From: Fundicoccus_A sp052115865
GTDB taxonomy: Bacteria; Bacillota; Bacilli; Lactobacillales; Aerococcaceae
Direction of reading: 5' to 3'
Length of the DNA: 64,000 nucleotides
Assembly (NCBI RefSeq): GCF_052115865.1
Contig: NZ_JBQKME010000007.1
Location: forward strand, 88,901-152,900
Shown here in pieces: positions 8,901-17,633 of this stretch. Within the stretch, counting starts at the first letter, position 1. Every line of letters begins with the position of its first letter. A model generated the notes under the pieces. That model did not search any database. It saw nothing but the letters and a program-made list of their open reading frames with translations, and was not told where the DNA came from. The translations under genes were made by a program, and so were the position numbers.

Positions 8901-10366
8901 CCTTCAGACTGGCCCATAAATTGATCGAGTTCAGCTAATTGATTTTGGGCTTGTGTTAATTGATTAATGAGCTCAGCATTATCACTTTGCTCAATTTGCG
9001 TTTGCAAAGCAGCTTGTGCCGCTTGAATTTGCTCTCTTTGACTGCTAATGGCTCCAATTAATTCTTCACTGGTCATGTCACCATTTGAGACAGACCCAAT
9101 GATTTCATTCATAAATTGTTGACGCCCACTGATTAATTCTTGCCTTCCTAAGTCAAGTGCTTCTTGCCCAGCCACTAATTCTTGGTAACCAGAAGCCAGT
9201 TCAGCCTGCACTTGATTTAATAGAGCTTGATTATTTATTAAGGTTTCTTCGCCTAAGGCAATGCCGTTATAATAGGCTTGTAATCCATTTTGGTATTCAG
9301 CAAAACCCGCATCATAGCTTGCTTGGTTTTCTACTAATAAAGCTTCCGCTGATTCAAGATCTGCTAAGCCAGCCTTATAGTCATCTACACCTTCTTGATA
9401 AGCAATCAAACCTTCTTTAAAATCAGCTTCTCCTTTGGCTAATTCATCCAAGCCAGCATAATAATCCTGCCAGCCTTGTTGCAGTTCTTTTTCCGCTTCT
9501 GTTAAAGCTGCTGCTCCATCAGATAATTGTCGATAGCCATCATCGATTTCAGCTTGTCCATCAGCAATCGCCTCATTTATTTCATTTTGCAAGCTAGCAA
9601 AACGCACTTCGGGCCTGCCATCAAACGCCACTTCTAATGATTCATGTACAGAATTCACCTCTTGATTATATTCATCGGTATAAGCATCAAATTGAGACGC
9701 AGCATCCACCCAATAATAAGCCTCTGTGTAAATATCTCCGGCTACAGCCGTATCAGTAACCACAGCAAAGACATTATTACCGCCTTGTCCACGTGAAATT
9801 CTTTCAAAATAAATCGGTGTTTCCACATAGCCGACTACTTCAAAGCTAGAGTTTTTGAAATGAGGGGCAGTTGTATCATCTTCAGAATTCGATTCATCCG
9901 CTTCTAAGTTAACCGTGTCTCCAATTTCAACCATTACATCAATTTGCCCATCTAAATACTTTCGGTCTAAGGCAATTTCATTATCAGCTTCTGGTAGGCG
10001 CCCTTCAACCACCTTGTAAAAGTTCGTTTTTTCTTCTCCATTATAAGTTAAGATTTTTCCATATTGATTACTGGGTTGAATCGTCGCCTGTACCGACTGC
10101 ATGGGTAAAACAGTAATGCCTTCTTCTTGCATTAATATATCGATATCTTCATCTTCTAAGCCCAATGTTGATAAGATCTGCCCATCCGGTAAGCGATAGC
10201 TTTCAAAATGGATTCTCGCGGTATTTAACATCGAAGGACCTGTCGCACGAATTCCCACAAAAAAAGCAACCCCTAATGCGATGATTGCAAATATTGATAG
10301 AAAACGTGGGAAGGACTTCCTTATTTCTCTTAAATTATCTTTCCATATAACCTTATTCATACGCAT
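5942..10366 (-). CDS. FtsX-family ABC permease with very long extracellular coiled coil
   Basis: 1474 residues. TM1 is about residues 20-38. A very large extracellular region (about 40-985) follows, then the FtsX core with helices around 985-1140, a second extracytoplasmic MacB-like domain (about 1190-1350) and three C-terminal helices ending KKIDMVEALKAVE. The extracellular insert contains about 650 residues of coiled coil. Both flanks of it carry the same GW..YY.GL...Q.G-type repeats (about 275-420 and 765-905), like the YhgE/Pip family. The ATPase gene lies 24 bases upstream. Family knowledge suggests export, lipoprotein/peptide handling, or transmission of force to a periplasmic or wall partner rather than import. 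Substrate unknown. Confidence 0.85.
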   Translation of the reverse strand: MRMNKVIWKDNLREIRKSFPRFLSIFAIIALGVAFFVGIRATGPSMLNTARIHFESYRLPDGQILSTLGLEDEDIDILMQEEGITVLPMQSVQATIQPSNQYGKILTYNGEEKTNFYKVVEGRLPEADNEIALDRKYLDGQIDVMVEIGDTVNLEADESNSEDDTTAPHFKNSSFEVVGYVETPIYFERISRGQGGNNVFAVVTDTAVAGDIYTEAYYWVDAASQFDAYTDEYNQEVNSVHESLEVAFDGRPEVRFASLQNEINEAIADGQAEIDDGYRQLSDGAAALTEAEKELQQGWQDYYAGLDELAKGEADFKEGLIAYQEGVDDYKAGLADLESAEALLVENQASYDAGFAEYQNGLQAYYNGIALGEETLINNQALLNQVQAELASGYQELVAGQEALDLGRQELISGRQQFMNEIIGSVSNGDMTSEELIGAISSQREQIQAAQAALQTQIEQSDNAELINQLTQAQNQLAELDQFMGQSEGLLTQLLAGEISLEQAQEELVAENEELKALLEGLGLSTDISLADLLAELGSQRETIVAEIDRLEKELATLPEQIQTLEGKIASLDAEISQLEILTLDNQTAVDAQQQLVQTAESDWYYQQEILASQQNQLNDQQVYLDSLYSQRAALLADPENNQAQIDSLNAEISQAEIEFANSQAAVEAQTNVTYQAESNFQQASVALENLQAEKANNQSRLEDLRAERDQKQAELNQLREIDRNLDYDALQAQLDELRAQEKELNEQMTLLTEAVDQLNQAEAEITQGQAALDQGWESYYSGLAQYQAGQAALDNGWSVFETERAQGLAALNQAAKELESGRQQLEAGWEEFYAGQAELEAGYEELLEAKEEIIDGYASLQAGRDEAMDGRMALEIGQENLRASQIAFNKEANKAMVDLRQGQIDLNDAKIALEDLTAPIYFVNQRDSFDAYQSVYENAQQITVISNIFPVFFFGIAILVTFTTIKRMASEQRNYMGTMKQMGYPNHVILSKFISYAGLASILGVIVGIILGYVIFPPVIVNAYNLLFYFDTPIVEISILLNISVAIIGIGCALIPAITTPYGILKTQAALLLQPEPPKAGKKTLIERATFLWRRLSYKTQMTIRNLLRYKGRNSMTVIGVAGCTMLIVTGFGISTTISNIVSAQFDDLHGYDSILMLEDDLSESELSDFQALVDQKADIELYNQAYTVNYDTNTQEASQSVSVIVPMDDNFTEIITIRERDAESTLDLFTTGPVITERLAEYLNIGVGDTFHLQDSKNQPYEIKVGAITENYIGHYLYMTQADFEEIFEDEPITNSYYLAYQADTDQALFEEEISEEASVLAVVNVETISSSAKNSMESLDLITIVLIISAAGLAFVVLYNLTNINVAERMRELSTIKVLGFYNREVTMYIASEVLVLTFIGSLIGLGLGTVLNHYIMKTMQLNNLLFYPRITIMDYILSVIITFVFASIVMLAMHFKLKKIDMVEALKAVE

Positions 10367-10390
10367 CGCCTAATCTTTTTAACAGACTCT

Positions 10391-11098
10391 CTACCATGAG
10401 ATCTCATCTACTTTTTTAGGTGTATCATGGATATCAACCGAACCTACTTTTCCGTTTCGAATATTAATGACCCGATCAGCCATTTCCGCGATATTTGAAT
10501 TATGGGTGATAACAACAACCGTTGTATTATTTTCTTTACATTCCTTTTGTAATAAAGCTAAAATTTGTCGACCTGTACCTTGGTCTAGAGCTCCCGTTGG
10601 CTCATCACATAAAAGCAACTTTGGTTTTCCAGCAATTGCTCTTGCAATCGACACTCGTTGCTGCTCACCGCCTGATAATTGAGCCGGAAAGTTATCTAAG
10701 CGTTCTGACAACCCACAAGAATCTAAAACTTCTACAGCATCAGCACCACTATTGGATATTTGAATCATTAATTCGACATTTTCTCTAGCCGTTAAATTAG
10801 GAACTAAGTTGTAGTTTTGGAAAACAAATCCTACGGAGTTCCTTCTAAAAGTGGTTAATTCTTTTTCATTATAATCAGCAATATTTTCTCCATCTAAAAT
10901 CACTTCTCCGGAAGTTGCTTGATCCATCCCGCCAATGATATTTAAAGTGGTTGATTTCCCAGCACCTGAAGGGCCTAAAATAACAACAAACTCACCTTCT
11001 TCAATTTCAAAATTAATTCCATCATTAGCACGTGTTACAACTTCGCCATTACGGTATTCTTTTACTACATCATTTAATTCAATGTAAGCTATTGTCAT
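10391..11098 (-). CDS. ABC transporter ATPase of the MacB/LolD type
   Basis: 235 residues. Walker A GPSGAGKST, Q-loop FQNYNLVPNLTA, signature LSGGEQQR and Walker B LLLCDEPTGALDQ are all intact, with the H-loop VITHN. The GALD form and overall length fit the LolD/MacB/SalX group that powers FtsX-type permeases. The partner permease is 24 bases downstream, and the pair ends at the terminator near 5893-5927. No two-component system of the bacitracin-sensing kind is next to it, so regulation is not evident. Confidence 0.92.
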   Translation of the reverse strand: MTIAYIELNDVVKEYRNGEVVTRANDGINFEIEEGEFVVILGPSGAGKSTTLNIIGGMDQATSGEVILDGENIADYNEKELTTFRRNSVGFVFQNYNLVPNLTARENVELMIQISNSGADAVEVLDSCGLSERLDNFPAQLSGGEQQRVSIARAIAGKPKLLLCDEPTGALDQGTGRQILALLQKECKENNTTVVVITHNSNIAEMADRVINIRNGKVGSVDIHDTPKKVDEISW

Positions 11099-11120
11099 CT
11101 TCTCCCTTCATTATTATTTA

Positions 11121-12311
11121 TTAATTACGATAGTAGACAAACACTTTTAGATATTGACTTTCCAAATCAGCTGTTGTTGGAAAATCCTCAGGCAAGCCAA
11201 ATTGTTGTATCAATTGAATATTCATCTTATTTTCTTCAATGGCACGATTAATATCTTGTTGAAAACTATTTTTAAAATATGTACTATGATTTGTACTTAA
11301 AATACATAAACCACCTGGCTTCGTCAGCGCAAATAAATCCTTAGCTAAATTTTTATAGTCATTTTCAACTTTAAATTGGGTCTTTTTCGTTCGGGCAAAG
11401 CTCGGAGGATCACAGACAATCAAATCAAATTGCAGCTCATGACGTTTAGCATATTGGATATAATCAAACACATCCATCACACGAATTTCATGTTGTGGTT
11501 GGACTGCTTCAATACCATTTAGCTGAAATTGTTCTTGCGATTTTTCTAAAGAACGTTTAGCAACATCCACACTAACGGTTTGTTCTGCTCCACCGACAGC
11601 TGCAGCAACAGAAAATGCAGCCGTATACGAAAATAAATTCAACACTCTTAAAGACTGACTTTGTGTTTTAATATATTGTCGCACTTCGCGCTGATCAAGA
11701 AAAATCCCTGTCATCCAATCAGATCCAAGATAGACAGCATATTCGACGGCATTTTCTTTAATGATAAGCGGTTGTGGTGCTTCTTGACCGTAAGTCAATT
11801 CGATTGCTTCTTCATCGGCTTCTACTTTAAAACGTTTTGTTTCATATACAGCTTTGATATGAGGTAATTGATGAATTAATTCATCCAATATAGCTTGTCT
11901 AAAACTATAAATCCCTTTTGAATACCAATTGAATTGAACATACTGGTCATACCAATCTACGGTTAAGCCTGCCAGGCCATCACCTTCACCATTTATCAAA
12001 CGAAAGGCAGTGGTATTTATTTCATTAAATAGATCTTGACGTAGTAAAAGGGCAGCCCGTATACTCGATTCAATCCATTCTTCGTCAAATTGTTCTGCTT
12101 CATCGCGCGTAAATACCCAGCCGATTCCTTTATTTTGACGGCTGAATAAAGCTTTGGCAACAAATGTATGGTCTGAGGTAAATAAATCCATCTGCGTACC
12201 ATCACTGACTTGCTTCAACTTATTTTCATGCATAAAATTGTCTTCTTTAAGTAAATATCTTCCGTGTTCAATTTGGTTTTTCGTTTTATCCGTGATATAT
12301 AATTGGGGCAT
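11121..12311 (-). CDS. Class I rRNA large-subunit methyltransferase (RlmI/RlmK-like)
   Basis: 396 residues from the chosen start. An N-terminal PUA-like domain (HGRYLLKEDNFMHENKL) is followed by an EEHUB-like middle and a SAM-binding Rossmann domain: VLNLFSYTAAFSVAAAVGGA for motif I, VCDPPSFARTK for the catalytic NPP/DPP-type motif IV. RlmI makes m5C1962 in 23S rRNA in E. coli; family members in Firmicutes have this two-domain form. An upstream ATG at 12344 extends the frame by 11 residues but has no ribosome site, whereas the ATG at 12311 has AGGAAG 8 bases upstream, so I use 12311. Confidence 0.85.
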   Translation of the reverse strand: MPQLYITDKTKNQIEHGRYLLKEDNFMHENKLKQVSDGTQMDLFTSDHTFVAKALFSRQNKGIGWVFTRDEAEQFDEEWIESSIRAALLLRQDLFNEINTTAFRLINGEGDGLAGLTVDWYDQYVQFNWYSKGIYSFRQAILDELIHQLPHIKAVYETKRFKVEADEEAIELTYGQEAPQPLIIKENAVEYAVYLGSDWMTGIFLDQREVRQYIKTQSQSLRVLNLFSYTAAFSVAAAVGGAEQTVSVDVAKRSLEKSQEQFQLNGIEAVQPQHEIRVMDVFDYIQYAKRHELQFDLIVCDPPSFARTKKTQFKVENDYKNLAKDLFALTKPGGLCILSTNHSTYFKNSFQQDINRAIEENKMNIQLIQQFGLPEDFPTTADLESQYLKVFVYYRN

Positions 12312-12459
12312 GTTTTTAGCTTCCTTTTTGTCGTCTACTTGCATTTTATTTATGCAGTGTTACAATAGTAACACCTAAACTCAAGATATTCAAATAAAAA
12401 CTTGAGGCTGTGACAAAATCGTAAAGTTTGATACATCTATTTGATAAGGAGTGTTTAAA

Positions 12460-13041
12460 TTGGTTAAGAATTCCTACAATCAAGAAGCCAATTTATTAAC
12501 AAAAGAAGCATTACAACTTGCCTTGCTGAAGTTACTAAAAAATCATTCGATCGAAGACTTAAGTGTGACTCAACTGACTAAAGAAGCCGGTGTATCACGG
12601 ATGGCTTATTACCGTAATTATGAATCCTTAGACCATTTACACCGTGAAGTCTTCGATCAATATTTTATGCAAGTTTTTGAAAAAGGCGGTAAATACTTAG
12701 TAACAGGTGATTTTTATAATTTTTGGAATTTTCTCTTTGAATACTTATACAATGATAAGGTCATCATCACGCTAATTCGCTCAACCCATAATACTTTCCT
12801 ATTAGATATTTTAAATGAAACTTTCTGTGATCATATCACCGACATTCAATTACGGTATTCAACGCGTGCAATGTTAGGTTGTGTGTTTAATATCCTAACG
12901 GAGTGGATCGACAGTGATTTTAATTTACTAGCCAGTGACATTGCAAACTTATGCATGCGATTTACCATTCATGACCTAGATGCTAGCCATCTACAAGCCA
13001 TACCTGCTAACTATTTAAAAGCAAATTTAGATGAGAAATAA
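12460..13041 (+). CDS. TetR/AcrR-family transcriptional regulator
   Basis: 193 residues with a typical N-terminal TetR helix-turn-helix (IEDLSVTQLTKEAGVSRMAYYRNYES) and a helical C-terminal ligand domain of the DhaS-like type. The upstream GTG at 12451 overlaps the ribosome site AAGGAG (12446-12451); the TTG at 12460 is 8 bases after it, so TTG is the better start. The gene is divergent from the methyltransferase gene and convergent with the secreted-protein gene. No obvious target operon is adjacent apart from those, so the regulated function is unknown. Confidence 0.8.
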   Translation: MVKNSYNQEANLLTKEALQLALLKLLKNHSIEDLSVTQLTKEAGVSRMAYYRNYESLDHLHREVFDQYFMQVFEKGGKYLVTGDFYNFWNFLFEYLYNDKVIITLIRSTHNTFLLDILNETFCDHITDIQLRYSTRAMLGCVFNILTEWIDSDFNLLASDIANLCMRFTIHDLDASHLQAIPANYLKANLDEK

Positions 13042-13043
13042 TC

Positions 13044-13100
13044 AAAAAACCGAATTTCTAAATGACTAACGAAAAATGTCATTTAAAAATTCGGTTTTAT
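13044..13100. terminator. Bidirectional terminator between convergent genes
   Basis: Long inverted repeat AAAACCGAATT-CTAAATGAC / GTCATTTA-AATTCGGTTTT around a short A-rich loop, with A and T tracts outside. It separates the TetR gene (ends 13041) from the convergent gene ending at 13101. Confidence 0.85.
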
Positions 13101-14270
13101 TTATTTGGCATTAATTAATTCTGTCATAATATAATTAAATTCTTTTTCACTCATCCGTTGGATATCATCTAATTTGACAACCTCTTTGTCCGTCGGTTGA
13201 ATACTGAAATCGATTTGAAACTCATAGGATTTGAAATTAGCTGTATTGGACGTAAATAAATTCAACTGAAAATTTTCTGTAATACCTAAAAGTGTAATAT
13301 GAAAACGTCCCGTCGTATCGTTATAGGCAATTCTAACATTAGTTATTTTATCGATAATATCTGAGGTTTTAACATACAATTCTGAATTAACGCGGTTAAT
13401 AGCATTATACTCTTCTGCATTATAGTAATTCGGCAATAATTCATCGGCTAGAATGGATTGGTAATTCAATTCAAAATCTAAACCACGATTATGCACATTC
13501 AAATCTATGCTATTCGTTAAGTTTACTTCAAACACATCCGGATCAACCGTACTCGGATTCATTGAAATAGAAGACGTAATGACTTGCCTTAACAAATCAT
13601 TGCGACGCATTAACAAATCAGGAATTTCCAAACGTTCAAGACTAATAAAATAATTATCTTTAATCCGGTGAACTTTTGCAGGTGATATTTGAAGCAACCG
13701 TTCTAAATCAGGCAATAATAGCAACTGTTCCAACAAAGGTTCGCTCAGATTATTACGATTAATGGTATCTATTTCAAGATAATAGTCTAAGTATGGATTG
13801 ATGTGCTTATCAAAGTCGAAAGAAAAATGGGGCTTATCAAAAAATGCCATGGAATCTAAGAAGGCAAATTGATCAGTATAAGCCAATTCAAAATTATTGT
13901 AGCCGAGTAAATTTAATTGATAATGATCAGGATAAAAATTACTATTATAAAAATTAAAAGTCGCTTCAACATTTTCCTCTGCATCGCCATACCAAATGAT
14001 ATGAGTCATACGTTTATTGTTCCGATTATTCATTAACATATAATCAATCCGGTAATGCTCAAGTTGACTTAATTTCCTTAATTTACTCACAAGATACTCT
14101 AATTCATTCTGTGGTAAATTCGCTTCTGATGCCGGATTTTCAAGTTCTTGCTCAATATTACTCTTACTTAAAAACTGCGCGTTAACATTGGTTTCTCCTA
14201 TAAAAGCCAACAAAATAAATATCATCAAAAATTTAAGCCAGAATGGCTTATTTCGCTCTTGTTTCGTCAT
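13101..14270 (-). CDS. Secreted protein of unknown function
   Basis: 389 residues. A basic start and hydrophobic segment (FWLKFLMIFILLAFIGETNVNA, about residues 10-31) look like a Sec signal peptide with an Ala-x-Ala-type end; no lipobox cysteine is seen. The mature protein is rich in Asn, Tyr, Phe and Leu, with alternating beta-type segments and no Cys. I do not recognise the family. It resembles the general class of large beta-rich surface-exposed or wall-associated proteins only in composition. It is a single-gene unit between a bidirectional terminator and the ROK kinase gene. Confidence 0.6.
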   Translation of the reverse strand: MTKQERNKPFWLKFLMIFILLAFIGETNVNAQFLSKSNIEQELENPASEANLPQNELEYLVSKLRKLSQLEHYRIDYMLMNNRNNKRMTHIIWYGDAEENVEATFNFYNSNFYPDHYQLNLLGYNNFELAYTDQFAFLDSMAFFDKPHFSFDFDKHINPYLDYYLEIDTINRNNLSEPLLEQLLLLPDLERLLQISPAKVHRIKDNYFISLERLEIPDLLMRRNDLLRQVITSSISMNPSTVDPDVFEVNLTNSIDLNVHNRGLDFELNYQSILADELLPNYYNAEEYNAINRVNSELYVKTSDIIDKITNVRIAYNDTTGRFHITLLGITENFQLNLFTSNTANFKSYEFQIDFSIQPTDKEVVKLDDIQRMSEKEFNYIMTELINAK

Positions 14271-14378
14271 CCGTCACCTCACTTAATTTGATTTTCATTT
14301 GCTCTATTATAGCAAATTCTACCTCTTTTAGGAAAAAGAGGGAGAAGAATTAAGTAAATGTTAGAATTATCCTATTAA

Positions 14379-15284
14379 TTAATCAATCACCAGCCAAGCG
14401 GACCCAAGAAGCCCATTGTCACTTCCAATTTTAGACAGAGCGATTCTCTCTAAAATATGTTCTTGTTCAGGGTGCAACCATTGCTGGAGATATTTATTTA
14501 AGGAATTTAAATAGTGAGGGTTTTTAAGCACAACACTTCCGCCCAAAGTTATGGCTGTGGGATCCAAGTAGCATACCATATGATAAATGGCCTGAGCCAG
14601 CTCTTTAATCGATGATTCAACAATTGTAAAGCCAGGTTCCGTTTGTTGTTGCCAGTCCGCAAATACTTCTGCGGTTGTTATTGTATCATTTTGATAGTCT
14701 AAACGAGCTTTGCGTTGAATCCCTGGACCAGCGGCTAATTTTTCAAGGGTATTAAAAGGTTCTGCTTGCCCCGTCGGGAAAAAACCGACTTCGCCCGAAA
14801 AACCTGCCCCTCGTAAAATTTTGTTATTAATCAAGGTGGTACTAGCAATCCCCGTTGAAATAGTCAAATAAGTAAATATCTCATCTTGCTTCAAGACCGC
14901 ATCGCGATATTCAGCTAAAGCGGCTACTTTCACATCATTATCAATCGCAATTTTAGTATTTGGGAAGATGGCTTGTAATTTTTCAACTACAGGGAAATTC
15001 GCCCACGGCAAATTATTTTGATATATCGCAAGACCGTTCTCTGCATCCACTTTACCTGGTACTCCTAAGCCAATCCCTGTAATATCAGCTAAATTTAATT
15101 GGGCATCCTTTAAAATCGCTTGGATCATGTCAGCGACAGTCTCTAATAATATTTCTGCTGAAGTGGTTGGTGTTGGTTGATGTTGTCGATGAGAAATATT
15201 TCCCAAGGTATCAATTAAGGCAGCAGCAATTTTTGTGCCACCAATATCCACACCAATCGCCACAACCGCTTGATCATTCATCAT
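14379..15284 (-). CDS. ROK-family sugar kinase, probable N-acetylhexosamine or hexose kinase
   Basis: 301 residues: N-terminal ATP-binding VGVDIGGTKIAAALID-like motif (residues about 9-22), GVGVPGKVD-like and DNDVKVAALAE catalytic region with the base Asp (IDNDVK), TISTGIAST phosphate motif. Two ROK hallmarks are altered: the ExGH sugar/zinc motif reads GEVGFFP, and the CxCGxxGC zinc knuckle is absent. The gene lies 15 bases after the GH112 phosphorylase gene. That enzyme releases GlcNAc or GalNAc, so phosphorylation of the freed amino sugar is an attractive role, but the lost motif makes substrate prediction uncertain. Confidence 0.8.
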   Translation of the reverse strand: MMNDQAVVAIGVDIGGTKIAAALIDTLGNISHRQHQPTPTTSAEILLETVADMIQAILKDAQLNLADITGIGLGVPGKVDAENGLAIYQNNLPWANFPVVEKLQAIFPNTKIAIDNDVKVAALAEYRDAVLKQDEIFTYLTISTGIASTTLINNKILRGAGFSGEVGFFPTGQAEPFNTLEKLAAGPGIQRKARLDYQNDTITTAEVFADWQQQTEPGFTIVESSIKELAQAIYHMVCYLDPTAITLGGSVVLKNPHYLNSLNKYLQQWLHPEQEHILERIALSKIGSDNGLLGSAWLVID

Positions 15285-15299
15285 TTAATCAACCTTTCC

Positions 15300-17471
15300 T
15301 TAAATTTTTTCCCAACGAATTTCATTTGCTGCCAAGGTCACTTGTTGCGCATTTTGATCACCATCAAAAATAGTGGTTTCTTGACGTTCATTCGTATTAT
15401 TTACTAAAGCATAAAGCTCTTTTTCTGGATAAACATGGACCTCAACATTAATATTAGAACTTTGCCATGTATTAAAATCCGCTTCCTTACCTGTAGCATA
15501 ATATAAAGCACGCATCAGCAGACGACTATTTTCAGCAGAATAAGGAATCCCCGCTAAATAAATACCTCTACCTTTACCATAAGGATGGGCTGATAAATGA
15601 ATTTCCCCATTTGAATACTCGATAATTTCTGTTTTTTCATTCAAGGCATAAACATTTTGCATGGACTCACCAAAGTCAATGTCATTTGGATTGTTAATAT
15701 CTTCGGTAATAAAGTGGGTTTCAACCGCTTGTGTGAAATATTTATCCGTTGATAAAGCAAAACCCCGTTCCTTATCTACACCAAGCACATCCGCTAATTG
15801 GAAATAACGGCCTTGATGTTGATAAGCTGACGGATCACCTACGCCGACAAAGCCACCGCCTTCATAAACAAATTGTCGAATAGCAGCGACTAAAGCTGGA
15901 TTTTTCCAATGTTCCCCGCCAGAAAAGGCTGTATCTGCATCTCCTGCATTAATAATGACATCAATATCAGATGGAATTCCCTCTTGGATGACATCATCAA
16001 AACTAATAAATTCTACATCAACGGCAGCCCCACTTAAAATTTCTAAAGTCCCTAGATAAGAATAAATTTGTTTGTATGGCAAGGCATGAGCTACCATATG
16101 TGTTTGCCATGTACGCAGCTTACCCCAAGCGTTTAAAATAGCGACTTTTAAGCCGGTATAAGCTTTTGTTCCTTTGACAATATCGTATATGGTTCGATAC
16201 TCTTCGGTTACTTGTTCAATATAATCAACAAATTTAGGGAATTTATATGCCAAACTTAAATAACCACCATAACCAATTCTATCAACCGGATTTCGCATAA
16301 TAGCGCGTCGAGCAGTTGTCCAATTTTCAATGGCTTCGATCGTTGGATCATTGCCTTCATAAAAGGTATCTGGGAAAAAGTAAGGTAGAAAACGTCCTTC
16401 GGTATACTTCACATGAGGAATATCTGCAATCATTCTTAATGTAGCCCCGCCACCAACTGAACCAACAACCGCATCTAAACCAATTTCATGGAAGTATTTT
16501 CCATAAGGTTCTGTCCCAATCCAGTTATCACCTAAGAACATCATGGCTTCTTTTCCATATTCATGGACAATATCGACAAGTTTCTTAGCTTCTTGAGCCA
16601 CAAACTTACTAATAAAATCAACATAGTCTAGATAGGCTTTTGTCGGCACACGAAAAGCAGTATTGTAATAACCTTGATCGACAATATCTTCTGGACGTAG
16701 ACGGTAACCTTTTTCTTTTTCAAAAGCAATTAAAGCTGCAGGTGAAACAGACGCACCGTAACCAAACCAATCAACAAATTTTTCTTTGGCTAAATCATTA
16801 AAAACTAGAGTAAAGTGATAGAAGAAGGTTGTAAAACGAACCACATCTGTTTTAGGGTTATTTTCACAAAATTCTCTTAGCGTATCTTCCATAAATTTAT
16901 TGGAGTGTGGTTGACGCACATCAAAAGGAATATCATGCGCAACCGAGTCACCCCAGTTATTTGTAATATGGTTATACATTTGGGTCGGATCCCATATTTT
17001 ATATACTAGGAAAGAAACCGTATATTCATGGAAAGCAACCGCATTATGAATGGTTACCGTATCATTTTCTTGGTTGACTTCCCAATCTTTAGGATCAACG
17101 ACAGTTGCGGTTGTTCGATCAATCACTTCCCACCATTCTTTTGGATCATGAATATAATCGGGTTTTATCTGCTCGGTAAAATAACCTTGCATAAAATCAA
17201 TGGTTAGTTCACTTGATGTCGCTGTATTAAACTGTGACATTAAGTATAATTGTTGTACTTCTTCCATGTGTTCTTCGATAAAATCATTATGATTTCGTGC
17301 AACAAAATAAGTTGTATAAATTTTTGCATCTAAATCTTTAACATCTTCATCTAACTTCGTTCCATCAGAATCCCGAATGGCATCGGCACCCCATCGCTCT
17401 AATAATTCTTTTGTTTCATATAAAAAATTATTTTCACTTGGTAACGTCACACGGCCTTTTTTCTTTGTCAA
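15300..17471 (-). CDS. lnpA: GH112 galacto-N-biose/lacto-N-biose phosphorylase
   Basis: 723 residues, the usual size for GH112. These enzymes phosphorolyse Gal-beta-1,3-GlcNAc or Gal-beta-1,3-GalNAc to galactose 1-phosphate plus the N-acetylhexosamine. The GDNWIGTEPYGKYF motif holds Asp315, matching the general-acid Asp313 of the Bifidobacterium enzyme; the VGSVGGGATLRM and YTEGRFLPYFFPD stretches are also typical. No signal peptide, so it acts inside the cell. The start is TTG at 17471 behind GGTGGGA. Neighbours are an MFS carrier upstream and a ROK kinase downstream. A cre-like site lies 76 bases upstream. Substrate preference between the two disaccharides cannot be read from sequence alone. 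Confidence 0.92.
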   Translation of the reverse strand: MTKKKGRVTLPSENNFLYETKELLERWGADAIRDSDGTKLDEDVKDLDAKIYTTYFVARNHNDFIEEHMEEVQQLYLMSQFNTATSSELTIDFMQGYFTEQIKPDYIHDPKEWWEVIDRTTATVVDPKDWEVNQENDTVTIHNAVAFHEYTVSFLVYKIWDPTQMYNHITNNWGDSVAHDIPFDVRQPHSNKFMEDTLREFCENNPKTDVVRFTTFFYHFTLVFNDLAKEKFVDWFGYGASVSPAALIAFEKEKGYRLRPEDIVDQGYYNTAFRVPTKAYLDYVDFISKFVAQEAKKLVDIVHEYGKEAMMFLGDNWIGTEPYGKYFHEIGLDAVVGSVGGGATLRMIADIPHVKYTEGRFLPYFFPDTFYEGNDPTIEAIENWTTARRAIMRNPVDRIGYGGYLSLAYKFPKFVDYIEQVTEEYRTIYDIVKGTKAYTGLKVAILNAWGKLRTWQTHMVAHALPYKQIYSYLGTLEILSGAAVDVEFISFDDVIQEGIPSDIDVIINAGDADTAFSGGEHWKNPALVAAIRQFVYEGGGFVGVGDPSAYQHQGRYFQLADVLGVDKERGFALSTDKYFTQAVETHFITEDINNPNDIDFGESMQNVYALNEKTEIIEYSNGEIHLSAHPYGKGRGIYLAGIPYSAENSRLLMRALYYATGKEADFNTWQSSNINVEVHVYPEKELYALVNNTNERQETTIFDGDQNAQQVTLAANEIRWEKI

Positions 17472-17546
17472 ACTAATCCCACCTTCAAATAAATTTTTTC
17501 TCTACCTTAAAAGGTCTAGCGAAAAAGCTTCTATCTTATATTGTAA

Positions 17547-17560
17547 CGTAAACGGATTCA
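17547..17560. promoter_or_regulatory. Candidate cre (CcpA) site before GH112 gene
   Basis: Minus strand reads TGAATCCGTTTACG, which fits the cre consensus TGWAANCGNTWNCA at 12 of 14 positions. It lies 76 bases before the GH112 start in a 162-base gap after the carrier gene, where an internal promoter could sit. Two mismatches make this tentative. Confidence 0.35.
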
Positions 17561-17633
17561 GAAATAATCATGAAATTTTAAGTATTAGTTGTAATTTTTT
17601 TAGATAATATATTAATTATTTATTTATAGGGTG

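Noticed and set aside
8116..9420. Several plus-strand frames inside the ABC permease gene
   Set aside because: Shadows of the coiled-coil coding strand, no ribosome sites and hydrophobic nonsense composition.
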